A stretch of 64,000 nucleotides of DNA from Isoetes taiwanensis (Eukaryota > Streptophyta > Lycopodiopsida > Isoetales > Isoetaceae), in assembly GCA_021234155.1 (NCBI GenBank), contig JAJEKV010000012.1, positions 5,023,789 through 5,087,788 on the forward strand, read 5' to 3'. The notes under the pieces are model-generated. The model was given only the letters and a program-made list of their open reading frames with translations, searched no databases and was not told the DNA's origin. A program made the translations under genes and the position numbers. Shown here piece by piece: positions 45,793-56,260 of this stretch. The number at the start of each line of letters is the position of its first letter. Positions within the stretch are counted from its first letter, which is position 1.

Positions 45793-46948
45793 CTTTTGTG
45801 ATCTTGTAACCGCATTTACTTCTCCAAACTACTGATGTTGCCTTCTCTTGCTTCTTAAGCTCCTCAATAAGAGCCTTAACTTGAGGATTATCAATGTACT
45901 TTGAATCTTGAATGCGAACATCATTATTAGGAAGAGGTACTGATTCAAACACTTGCTGCTTTGGTGGATACTTGTTGGTTGCCCATTCTGGTTTCCCATG
46001 GATTTTCCAACAAGTAGTCTCATCATGCTTGAATTTATCACATAACTTGCAATATAAATGAGCCTTACTTGGATACCATCTCTGTTTTGGCTGCACCATT
46101 GGTGTGGAACCCATTGGAGCTTGTTGAGCAATTGGAGCTTGTGGCATCATTGGCACTTGTGGTATAATAGGTGCTGCTTGCATTGGTTGAATAGAAATAG
46201 GTGGTGCTTGTTGCATAACAGCAAATACCGGATTGGCACTCTCAAAGAATCTCTTCTCCCTACACTCTTGATCATTATGGCCCTTGATATGGCATCTTGT
46301 GCAGAATTTCAGCAATCTACATGTAGTATCAGAATGTCCAGTGGACCTACAATACTCACAAGTAATAAAGTGAACCTCCCTTGGCTTCTCACCAATTGTA
46401 AGCTTAGAAATCTTGGCTGCAATATCCTCTGTTTTATGCTCTGGAGCAGCAACTTCATGAATGTATCCCAGCTTATCTTCAGCCTTGAGAGCATACTTTT
46501 GTGCCTCTAGCAATGTTGTAGGCTGTTTAGCCTTCACCTTATGAGCAATAGCTCGTTTCAGCCCCTTTACATACCATTGAATATCCATTTCATCATTCCT
46601 TGCAATCTTCCAATGAACCACGGCTTTGAGAACCGCAATATACCTCTGATTATACTCTCTAATTGATTCATCTTCCTTTTGTGTGAAATTGGTCCACCTT
46701 TCCATAGTCTTATCCTTACCATGAACTTCTTGATAATTAGCAATGAAAGCTTCCTTTAATTCCTGATATGTCATGGTATCTGGCTGCGTTTGTGCCCATT
46801 CCTCCACTGAATCTTGCAAAGAACTATGAAACCAAAGCAAATAATCATCAGCCGGTAACTTACATTGCTGGCAATACCTCTCAAACTTCACAATATGCTT
46901 CAAAGGATCCCGATCTACCAGATCATCAAACTTTGGAATCCCCACCAT
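45749..46948 (-). pseudogene. Gag of the non-autonomous LTR element
   Basis: Starts MVGIPKFDDLVDRDPLKHIVKFERYCQQ. The central part matches the retrotransposon gag family (DYLLWFHSSLQDSVEEWAQTQ, TYQELKEAFIANY and QKEDESIREYNQRYIAVLKAV). Zinc knuckles follow: CEYCRSTGHSDTTC is CX2CX4HX4C and CTRCHIKGHNDQEC is a second. A third, CKLCDKFKHDETTC, comes after a Pro/Gln/Met-rich linker. About 400 codons before the frameshift. A plausible leader with QFQ/LKG-rich sequence lies at 47232-46950. Confidence 0.85.
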
Positions 46949-47422
46949 ACCATGGGTGGTAATACAGCCATCTCTGCCTCTTCTTGGGTTTCTTGAAATT
47001 GGAAAAACGAAATTGAATCTCCCTTCAATTTGAAAAACGAAATTGGATTACCTTCTAGATCGGTAAATGGAATCAAAACCTCCTGGATCTGAGAATTAAA
47101 CCCCAGATCTGCTCCCAAATCTGAAAACGAAATTGAATCTTGATGCAATTTTGAGCCCAAAGATTGACTCACCGGTCCCCTTCTTGTTACGATGGAGCTT
47201 AGTGGGATCTCCTTCTTACTTCTCTTGGGCATAAAACTATGCTCCCTTTGTCAAATTCTACCCCACAAATCAATTACGGCAAAATCCCCTTCACCCAAGA
47301 AATTGCTCCTACCTCAATGGTGCCGTTCTTTACCGACAAACACCAATGCCAATGGTAACAACTCCTTTTTCAATGGAAATTCTTGCCGATCAATGGTCTG
47401 TCGAGCACCGTGGTCGCCAAAT

Positions 47423-47774
47423 TGTTAGAGCCTGAACTCTAACCTTGCAAGAAGGATGAAAAACCCAACAATCAAGCTCAATCTATCAGATCAAGGCAAT
47501 GCACAACACAAAGAATCATCATCTCCATAGCTAGATCAAGCAAAAATGCTCTCTCCCAATACACCGTCTCTCTGTTCTTCCCTCTCTGCTCAGATAACAC
47601 AGTGATGATAATGCCCACAATGCATACGTGCAAATATCCTGCACGCGTGCATGCGCGTATATCACTCTATATACGGTACATGATGATTGTAGTGAGTCGT
47701 GACAAGTGTGGTGAGTGGTGACGAGTGTGGTGAGTGTGGTGAGTGGTGAGTGGTGAATGGTGATCACCCCAACA
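47423..47774 (-). repeat. 5' LTR, 352 bp
   Basis: TGTT...AACA ends on the minus strand. It is followed after two bases by TTGGCGACCACGGTG, a possible primer-binding site whose tRNA I cannot name. A GTGGTGAGT-type simple repeat lies near its outer end. Confidence 0.7.
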
Positions 47775-48564
47775 ACGGCCGTACATTAGATAAAGCATAT
47801 CATATGCCAAAGTAACATGGCTCTTTCAATCAATGAAATGATTGTTTGTATATCAACTAGCATAGTAGATGGTATGTTTTTCCTTCTTGTTTAAGTTACC
47901 TCAAGTCTCTGTAGCTCGGCCAACTATACTTAAGGCCATTCGTACTACAAGATTACAGCTTCCTTTCCTGCTCAGATGCATTTTTGCCGCCATTCTCATT
48001 GCCTCAATGCTAATAGCACCGATCAAGAACAAGATTAGGACAAGAAGGCTAAGAAGCATAGAAAAACACAAAGCCAGACGAAGCTAAATAAAGTTAGATG
48101 CTATTAGAAGCATCCAAAAACTCTCAAGGATGTTTGTGCCGTGTAGGCAAAGCTCATTTCGCCCAGGATAATGGGAATGATCATAACCATGTAGGCAAAG
48201 CCACGTTCGTCCAGAATTCCTCTGCCTAGTTCGTTTAGGGCAATGGGAACGATCATTTTAATGTATGTGTTTGCATATGAAAGTTGCATAATTGGGCTAA
48301 TAGGGATGGGCTTTTAAGAGAAAATGTATATTGCACCTTCAAAAAGAATTATATGTCTACGAAATACGACTTTGTTATTATAAACAATGTTGTCTTTTGA
48401 CGTTCTTGTTGGATGACAGAAGTGTATTGCTCCTTGAACTCTATTTTTTTTCCAGCTATCAAACTGCTTGGATTCTTGTTGGTATTCTTCATGTTAGTAA
48501 TGATACTATATGGGAAGAGACTACTAAAGGCTTGAAGAAACATTTCTTCTAGTGGAACACCGCT
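47775..48564. other. Intergenic sequence with a small internal duplication
   Basis: TGTAGGCAAAGC followed by GGGAATGATCAT at 48139-48183 recurs as TGTAGGCAAAGC...GGGAACGATCAT at 48190-48256. No gene is recognised. Confidence 0.4.
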
Positions 48565-50455
48565 AAGTTGTCTTGTGCAGCCCGCATTGCAGTAACGAAA
48601 TTTGAAACTATCCATGTCTATATGGCAATGTTCTTTTTGCTAGCTCCACAAGTTAAGGCGCAAGAAATCATTGCAATGGTTAGAAATTTCCATTGGGCTA
48701 GTACTGAGGAGGTTTTGTGTGGTCAAGGTGGCCTCATTGAAGTGGATCTTGCGCAAGTGAGGCAATTGTTTAATCATTGCGTTACAATTCACAACAATAC
48801 AATTAAATCTGTGTTCCATGGGCACTACTTCACGCGCTCAAATTGTTCATCAAATGCTCCTCCTTTCTTTTGAGAGTGCTTTCGACTGCTTGGGATTAGT
48901 ATTGTGTTACGCACTAGCACCTCTAGTGATAACCAACACACCAAAAGGGCGGATCCTTCAAGGAAATCGTTATCCAATGGGCCCCAACCTTTCCAGACTT
49001 TATCCCATACCCCACAAACCATATCATATTGCATTTATTTATGTAATTTCCCTGCATGTTTTACTAGAATGTCATGGTGGTAAGCTCCACTACTGCCAAA
49101 ATTGTTAGCATCACCACTTGCTACATGAATCCCCAAGGGATGCACCTCTTCCTATAGGGGATATGCCATGTGCGTGCACAAAGTTAAATATAACTCCTCT
49201 ATATACGTTTTATCTATAAAATAAACCCCTCATATACGAGTTCATACCTTTAAAACAGTTTCATCCCTCTTTCATATTTATACATACATCTACATTATAA
49301 GATAGTATATCCCTTCATACAAAACAAATTGAAGAAATGAAAATCATGAAACTATTAACAAGAAACTCCATCAAGTTCTTTTATAAACTGCACACAATAC
49401 TAAGACACTAACCATTGAGAAAAAGATCTTATATATGTGTCATCAATTTAATTAAACCCGACGTCTTGACATATCAACAAGCAAAACTGCTATCGACAAC
49501 AATACCCCCTTAATGCTTTTATATAATGCCAACCTTTTCGCCAACTTCCCCCCTATGTTTTTATACGAGATGCTATCTCAAATACTGTATTTTCTCCACT
49601 AGTATACGTATGTAGATACCCCTTAAAAAACCCTTCACTTTCACTCAGTAGGTTCATACATCAATAAAGTATGAACTCCTCTTGCATGAGCCCACCCATT
49701 TACATGACAACTATTGATTCAAGTAGGCATCAGTTTAATTCAGCCTTGGTATTATAATGGTCACCTCATTCCTCGGTTGAGTTTCAAGAAAAGCTCTTCT
49801 ACCTAGATGGTATGTGTCATTATGGGAGAAGGTGGCAAAGTGCTTACCTCTTATTTTAAGGGCTGATGCTATGGCAAGGACTCTATGGAGTTGTGATGAC
49901 ACTATCCACCATCAAGACACATGTTTTATTAAATTTGTATATCACCTTCTTTTAAAGGCAGATGCCATCAGTGTCCAGTGGATGGTAGCTACAGATCCAC
50001 AAGAGAATTGGTCTTATACATTGCATTGGCCATGGGATAAGTTGCTTTATTTAGCAGTCTCTATGCTTTAGTGGTAAATATCCCACAGGTGCTTGCATGT
50101 TAATGCGTTTTGCCATCATTATGATCTACACATCTCTACTTTATGTCCATTTTGCCTTCTGGCCATTGAAACTCTTGAGCAATGGTTGTAGCGGTCCAAA
50201 CAGAGACCCAGTTACATGTCTTATTCAGCACCTACTTGGATAGGAACGTCCTCTTCCAGAATGCTATCCAAAAGTGTTGCTCTCAGCCAAGCAAAAGGCA
50301 TTTCATGTTGGGCCTGATGCTCTACCCTGATAGATTGTACTTTAAAATGAGCATTGTAGCCGAGGCCATGCTGGTTGAACTTTTGGACAAGAAAAGAGAT
50401 AATGCTCAAGTGTTTCAATATCTAAAGGGCAAAGCGGACATACTACAGAGATAAA
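48565..50455 (+). pseudogene. Decayed L1-like LINE ORF2 fragment
   Basis: AARIAVTKFETIHVYMAMFFLLAPQVKAQEIIAMVRNFHWAST resembles the segment MAGRIQVAKSVLNNTHIYLVL...FVWC of the L1-like element at 35153. Further on, HLHVNAFCHHYDLHISTLCPFCLLAIETLEQWL (about 50090-50190) looks like the zinc-binding zf-RVT domain. Stops and frame changes are frequent. The region between about 49100 and 49750 carries nothing recognisable. Confidence 0.55.
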
Positions 50456-50634
50456 AGGATCATAGTGATGGTGCAATGCATTTATATGCAAATGCCTATG
50501 TATAACTTGCCTCTAAAATACAGAAATTTTAGGCTAGAGCAACTTATTCCAACGCCAGCACCATGTAAGAACCCATGTGTTCCGAAATCTGTAATTGCCT
50601 TGAACTTCATTACCTACATATTGAATTGAATGAT

Positions 50635-50765
50635 TTTTATCGTCCATGGAGACCAATTGGCCTATGGGATCCTAGAAAGAGGGCGGAATACAGCAGACAT
50701 ATTCTTGTCCGATTACCCAAAAAAAAAAAAAAAAAAAAAACCATTTTTTGAGGCAACAAATCCAT
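50635..50765 (-). mobile_element. 3'-end fragment of the GC-rich LINE family
   Basis: The minus strand reads CCCATAGGCCAATTGGTCTC then TGGACGATAAAAATCATTC, the same 3' hairpin and end as the LINE at 30403. A run of about 21 A on the plus strand lies at about 50719-50740. Upstream identity fades. Confidence 0.7.
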
Positions 50766-51409
50766 AACTTATAAACACTTTGCAATTCCAGCATCTAGGG
50801 CTAAAACAACGCTTAAGGCACGTTCCCATGACCCTAACTCAGCTTCAACTTTGACCCTCCAAAATGAAGGCGGCACACTAGAGCTTCCGGAAATCCCTTT
50901 CCATCTCTGGAAAAGGGGAGTCGCCTCTGGTACAAGGCGAGTCTAACTTTGACTTTGTTATTTTAAAGTCTGGTAGACATCATGGGAACCCACCCTTAAG
51001 ATATTCCTAGCCTAGTTGTGATGATTCTAGTGGTGAGGTTCCAACTGGCAATATCATAGTTGCCTGAGATAGTAACTGGGGACTATCACAGTTCGCGTAG
51101 TATCACAACCCGCTAATACGGTAATTGCTCAGTCAAAATGACTCTGTTTGCCTCTTATATAGATTTGAAGCAAAACCAATACTCAACCAAACGGACTGAT
51201 GTGCTTTAAATTGGAAGAAATTCAAACAAGGTGTTGTCACATAAAAGGTTGTCCGTATGAACGAATCTGATAAAAAAAGTGAAAAGGAAAAATCTGAGAA
51301 TCAAAAGAAAGGAGTCTTTTGCTTACAATATAGGCTATGTCATATAGAGACTACAATAATTTACTCCACTCCGCTGAAATTCAATAGATCAAACATTAGG
51401 AGTCTTACT
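50766..51409. other. Intergenic sequence, no recognised gene
   Basis: AT-rich, no motif supported. Confidence 0.35.
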
Positions 51410-51736
51410 TTAGGAGCAATAATCCTCGGTTAGAAATACTACATTTGAATCAAAGTTCATATTGCTAGCATGAGGCACAAGCTGATGATGCATAAACTCC
51501 AATCCATAAGTGGTACCCAGAATGATATGCATGTGGGTGTTCCGATCCAGATGTTCAGACCTCTCAAATACAACAAAAAAACATATGAGAAAGCAAAAAT
51601 TTGAAACAATAATCAAATTGTAGTATAAGTGCTCAAACACTGTTCTATCGGGTGCATACTCAAATACTAACATCCTAGGAAAAGGAATTTCTGAAGCATA
51701 ATATCCAACCAAATTGGCCAAATGTTCAAGTTGCAT
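51410..51736 (-). pseudogene. Fragment of a leucine-rich-repeat receptor-kinase-type kinase domain
   Basis: LEHLANLVGYYASEIPFPRMLVFEYAPDRTVFEHL and ERSEHLDRNTHMHIILGTTYGLEFMHHQLVPHAS...VFLTEDYCS match the alphaC-to-catalytic-loop part of plant receptor-like kinases of the MRH1/inactive-kinase type. The catalytic HRD motif is replaced here (PHAS), which also occurs in inactive members. The stretch YYNLIIVSNFCFLICFFVVF between the two looks like retained intron sequence. The rest of the kinase is missing, so it is a pseudogene fragment. Confidence 0.65.
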
Positions 51737-52025
51737 TCATGCCAAAGCTTCCACCTAGAATAAACAAAGAAAATAATTATAGCAACATTCACAAGTTCCC
51801 ACAATGCCACAATCAAGAAAAAACCTTGAACCAGAAAAAAAAATTGTTGAAAAAGAGATAATGATAATACTGAATTTCACATACTAATTAAAGCCCTTCC
51901 AAGGTGAATACCAGAACTTTTGCTATCTCAAAAAAGTTAAAAGACTTTAGAAAACTAACAGAGGCAATCTGGCAGCAAAGTCATTTTAAGAACCATTTTG
52001 GAAATGAAGTACCTAGTATACAAAA

Positions 52026-52679
52026 TGTTACGAATGCTCTATTCTTCCTGCAAATTCATCAACTTATTAGAAAGCAAAATACCACAGGGTACTCGTTTTA
52101 CCACCCAACCGGACCAACTAGAAGAGATATCACCAAGCAAGCTACTCCGCAAGACTGTATAAGAACAAACTCTTTCTAGCCACCAACCACTGGTGTTACA
52201 TGAACTCCTTCTAATGATATGATCAAGCAAGGAACAAGAGCAGATACTAGAAGGTAAGGCTAGGCACATCATCAACATAGGAAGAAGCAGATCTAGTAGT
52301 GCAGTCAACTTAGACCCCTATGCACCTTTATGGGCATAACTTTCAAACCGTAAGGAATCTATGGACAACCAAGCACAATCTGGAAACTAGACTTCAAGAG
52401 CTTTCCAAAAGGTAAGGATCGCCGATTTCTGGGTTGTGGTCGCGGAGATATCACATCTCAAAGTTGTCCTTCTATTTATAGGTAACAATACCTTTTTTTT
52501 TTCCTTTTTTGCTTCTAAATAAAGGTCAAGGTTTATTTTTAGCTCTCTCTTTGATAATAGCAAGGCTTAGACGGCTTAGACATACTGGATGACTTTCTTA
52601 CTTGATCATATCAATAAATATTGTTCCATGCAAGGCCACTCCCCCAAGCACCATTATTAGTTAACCTTAAACCATATCA
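52026..52679 (-). repeat. 3' LTR of the small element
   Basis: 654 bp. Differs from the other copy mainly by small indels (for example a longer stretch near 52430-52450 and an extra GACGGCTTA near 52570). Confidence 0.9.
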
Positions 52680-52695
52680 ATTCCTCCCCTTCTCA
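52680..52695 (-). other. Polypurine tract
   Basis: GAGAAGGGGAGGAA on the minus strand immediately before the 3' LTR. Confidence 0.85.
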
Positions 52696-52734
52696 GGATT
52701 GATCGTCCTCGATCAAGAAATTATATGGCAAATT

Positions 52735-52980
52735 TGACACAACCAAGTCCATGGCTACAACCTGGCTAAAAATTTCCAAGTCCAGCCCTTTAGGCTAAAA
52801 ATTTTCGTAACCAAGTCCATGGTTACAACCCTGATTGAATTCACAATCAGAAATATTCAATAACATAACCAAGTCCATGGTTACAACCCTAGTTGAGTCC
52901 ACAACTAGAAAATAATTTACCACAACTAAGTCCATGGTTGCGACCCTAGTTGAATCCACAACTAGAAAATAATCAAGTCC
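52735..52980. repeat. Degenerate ~60-80-bp tandem repeats inside the small element
   Basis: ACCAAGTCCATGGTTACAAC recurs four or five times, alternating with GTTGA-TCCACAACTAGAAAA. Confidence 0.75.
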
Positions 52981-53130
52981 AACTATTATGCTACAGATAT
53001 ATTAGTTGTCTCAAGATTTACTATACACTACACAAAGAAAAGAACACCTGATACTTCCTCCTTAGAATTCCCCTAAGGCAAATGTAACTCAAACATACGT
53101 TTACCCAATAGCCGCCTAAAACTTAGGTTG

Positions 53131-53430
53131 CTAATGTGCCAAATAAGAAGGTAAGAATATCTCCCAAATAATTCCTGCATGACAATTTCTATGTCCTGCG
53201 TAAAACACAATCATGACATTAGAACCTGCAAACCCAACCAAATAATATGGTTCTTTACTAACATAGTCTTTCCCATCTTGGGACCAATCTTGTCCTCCTA
53301 GGAATGTTCTTTTTCTGATCCTCCAAGGCAGGATCTGCGCTTGGACAGAAAAATCTCTATACTGATCCATCAAGTAGGCATTTCTCACTTGAACAGTCAT
53401 GGCATTCCCATCATCATTCAACTTGAACAA
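53131..53430 (-). CDS. Unidentified open frame inside the small element
   Basis: 99 codons open on the element strand (FKLNDDGNAMTVQVRNAYLM...QILPWRIRKRTFLGGQDW...). It resembles neither gag nor pol and could be a remnant of captured host sequence. The open stretch continues a little upstream with one frame change. Whether it is translated is unknown. Confidence 0.3.
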   Translation of the reverse strand: MFKLNDDGNAMTVQVRNAYLMDQYRDFSVQAQILPWRIRKRTFLGGQDWSQDGKDYVSKEPYYLVGFAGSNVMIVFYAGHRNCHAGIIWEIFLPSYLAH

Positions 53431-53965
53431 GAAAGATATTTTCCCCTTCCATTCTCAAGAATAAACTTATTTCCTCGAGAAGGTCTCCAAAAACTACAAA
53501 TTGAACATCAACTTAATTTGTCTCAACAAAATGTTTACTAACATCCACCAGAAGCACCAACTGCTGATCAATCTCCATTCCAGTTTGCAATCTCCAGCAC
53601 CAACCAGAAGACCTGCGAATATCAGGAATAACAAACATTCTATTCACATGGACATGAGCACCAACTCATTCCAATCTCTTGGACATGGCATCCGCTCATT
53701 CCAATCGTGGACCTGGCATACGCTCATTCCAATCACTTGGTTAAGAGCACCAACTCTTTCCAACCTTGAGGCACCAACCTCAGCCATAAGGATGCAATAA
53801 GAAATATCTAAAGATTCTAATCACAATCCCTAAACATCAATTTCATACCAGACAAGAGGTAACCTATTTGCAATTTGCCCCTCTTGGACCTCTTGTGCTG
53901 CTTAGCCACTTAAATTTCCAACGCCTTCCATCACCCACAGCTCCGCTGGTAAAGACCGGAACTGG

Positions 53966-53977
53966 GCTCTGATACCA
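53966..53977 (-). other. Primer-binding site for initiator Met tRNA
   Basis: TGGTATCAGAGC on the minus strand, two bases inside the 5' LTR; the classical plant PBS. Confidence 0.93.
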
Positions 53978-53979
53978 AT

Positions 53980-54588
53980 TGTTACGAATGCTCTATTCCT
54001 CCTGCAAATTCATCAACTTATTAGAAAGCAAAATACCACAGGGTACTCGTTTTACCACCCAACCGGACCAACTAGAAGAGATATCACCAAGTCAAGCTAC
54101 TCCGCAAGACTGTATAAGAACAAACTCTTTCTAGCCACCAACCACTGGTGTTACATGAACTCCTTCTAATGATATGATCAAGCAAGGAACAAGAGAAGAT
54201 ACTAGAAGGTAAGGTTAGGCACATCATCAACATAGGAAGAAGCAGATCTAGTAATGCAGTCAACTTATGCACCTTTCTGGGCACAACTTTCAAACCGTAA
54301 GGAATCTATGGACAACCAAGCACAATCTGGAAACTAGACTTCAAGAACTTTCCAAAAGGTAAGGATCGCCGATTTCTGAGTTGTCCTTCTATTTATAGGT
54401 AACAATACCTTTTTTTTGCCTTTTTGCTTCTAAATAAAGGTCAAGGTTTATTTTTAGCTCTCTCTTTGATAATAGCAAGGCTTAGACATACTGGATGACT
54501 TTCTTACTTGATCATATCAATAAATATTGTTCCATGCAAGGCCACTCCCCCGAGCACCATTATTAGTTATTAACCTTAAACCATATCA
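53980..54588 (-). repeat. 5' LTR of the small element
   Basis: 609 bp; TG...CA ends are seen from either strand. Confidence 0.9.
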
Positions 54589-54639
54589 CAAAATGCTTTG
54601 TGTGGGCTTCTTATCTTTTCCTTTATCTTTACCTTTACT

Positions 54640-55643
54640 TTTAAGTTTTGGAGGATTTGGTTTTTCTGGTCATTCGTGCAGGCAATATGGAAATTTTGTT
54701 CCATATCTTGATGTTACGCTTGGTTGATGGGAATGCTCCTTGTCTTGGGAAGGTTTATGGAGGGCTTAGTAAGATGGTTGAGCATATGAGACAGATTGAG
54801 AAGGATGCTTCAAAAATGGCAGAGTTAAACTTTTTGTGCAAATCACGATATGATGATTATCACGCTCCAATCCAAGCTGTTGCATATTGTTTGGATCCGG
54901 AATATCAAGGGCAAAATCAATGGAAAGATCCTGAAATATCTATACACTGGGGCCAAGTGCTCAATAGGATGCAGATGAAAGGAGCAAAATAAGAGAACAA
55001 TATGCCATATACAAAGCAAAAGAAGGAAGATTTGGAAGTATAGATGCATAAGTAAACCTCTTCAAGATTGGTTCAGCTCTTTGGTGGGAGGAGAAACACC
55101 TAAATTGCAGACATTAGCCGTTTGCATGCTTAGTCAGAGCACATCATCTTCTCCAGTCGAGAGGCTTTTTAGTGTTCTTGGTCATGTTACAAGCATTAAA
55201 TGAGTAAGACTTCTTCCATCGAGGGCTTGAAGCTCCTTAAGTCACATCGAATTGCAACAAGAGAACCATATATTGGCTTTGCAAAGAAGGAAAGCATTCC
55301 TGAATCTCAAGAATGGGAAATGGACGACGTGGGAGAGCAAAGTGATGAGATTGAGCAAGAGCAAGAAAGTAATGATGACGATGACGTTGGTAATAGAAAT
55401 GAAGAAGATGAAGAAATGAGAGCTCCTATAGACGACGATGAAACTTGTTGGGTGGATCCAGATTATATACCTTCATCTCATCCAGGTATGGATCCTTACT
55501 TACACACCCATTTTATTTGTAGTTTGATCATGTTTTTCTTGCTCTTTTGCTTGTACTCATTTATTAGGTGTGCCCTATCAGGATTCGGGAACAAATCCTT
55601 ACATGCTCCATTAGCCCTACATATTTTTCTTCATGTGTTCTAA
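54640..55643 (+). pseudogene. hAT-type transposase C-terminus (dimerisation region), broken
   Basis: hAT transposases cut and paste DNA and dimerise through a conserved C-terminus. In three frames: MEILFHILMLRLVDGNAPCLGKVYGGLSKMVEHM and YHAPIQAVAYCLDPEYQ (54680-54992); PLQDWFSSLVGGETPKLQTLAVCMLSQ followed by SSSPVERLFSVLGHV (about 55055-55200), the SSxPSERxFS-type dimer motif; then LPSRALKLLKSHR. The C-terminus is very acidic (EQEQESNDDDDVG). A stop (TGA near 55200) and frame changes break it. The N-terminal catalytic part is not present. The small LTR element lies just upstream. Confidence 0.72.
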
Positions 55644-55765
55644 GCTATGTTCTATAATATTTTCGTGTTCTAGACTATGTTTTAAAATATACTTCCTTCC
55701 TTCCTTCCTTCTAAACTATGTTTTATGTTCTAAACTGTGTTCTAAACTATGTTCTATGTTAAAAA
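55636..55765 (+). repeat. GTTCTAAACTATGTT tandem repeat with (CTTC)n
   Basis: Five or so variants of GTTCTAAACTATGTTT, interrupted by CTTCCTTCCTTCCTTC at about 55690-55710. Confidence 0.65.
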
Positions 55766-56260
55766 ATTACTATATGTTACAATCCTGCTCGTTTTAAGTA
55801 GCATGCCATATATATTCATTTTCTGTATTCCGTATTCGGTTTTTTTTTTCAAGCATGCAGCATCGTATTCCATATCCATATTTGGTAACTATGCTACTAT
55901 TGTCCACCCTAGAATATTCCCAGATATTCTTCTACCCAGGGTGAACCACTCGATTTAAAGATTACTTTACCTAATATGATTTACTTTGGAAAAAAAAAAA
56001 AATATAATGGCATTCATTCCTCCGGATTAAATGGATTTATACAGAAGTGGCTGTTTTCCTATTCCGCTGGATGGTCTGCTTGGCTGAGGCGCCCACCAGG
56101 TATGTTGCTATGCCGCATCATGTTATGTTCTAAAACTATTGAATTGTCTAAGAAGAAGTCAGCTTTCCAAGCATTCCTAAGAAGAGGTTCTACCCACGAG
56201 TCTCTCAGTCTGTGATTCCTGTTTCGGGCGCTGCAGGGCTTTTTAGGGAATAAATCCGAC

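Larger units (their letters stand above)
39147..47774 (-). mobile_element. Gag-protease-only LTR retrotransposon (non-autonomous), split by a CACTA element
   Basis: A 211-bp block is repeated directly at 39147-39357 and 47564-47774 with one clear mismatch. On the minus strand the LTR starts TGTTGGGG and, in the right copy, ends CTCTAACA at 47423. Between the LTRs lie gag and a short protease-like part, but no RT or integrase. Without the CACTA insertion the element is about 4.0 kb. The left LTR is cut short where the satellite begins. It depends on another element for its enzymes. Confidence 0.8.
52026..54588 (-). mobile_element. Small complete LTR retrotransposon without retroviral proteins (TRIM/LARD type)
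   Basis: The left LTR 52026-52679 (654 bp) and the right LTR 53980-54588 (609 bp) share TGTTACGAATGCTC at one end and ACCATATCA at the other. The 5-bp target duplication CAAAA lies at 52021-52025 and 54589-54593. Inside the right LTR the minus strand reads ATTGGTATCAGAGC, the initiator-Met primer site. A purine tract abuts the left LTR. The 1.3-kb interior codes for no gag or pol. Confidence 0.93.
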
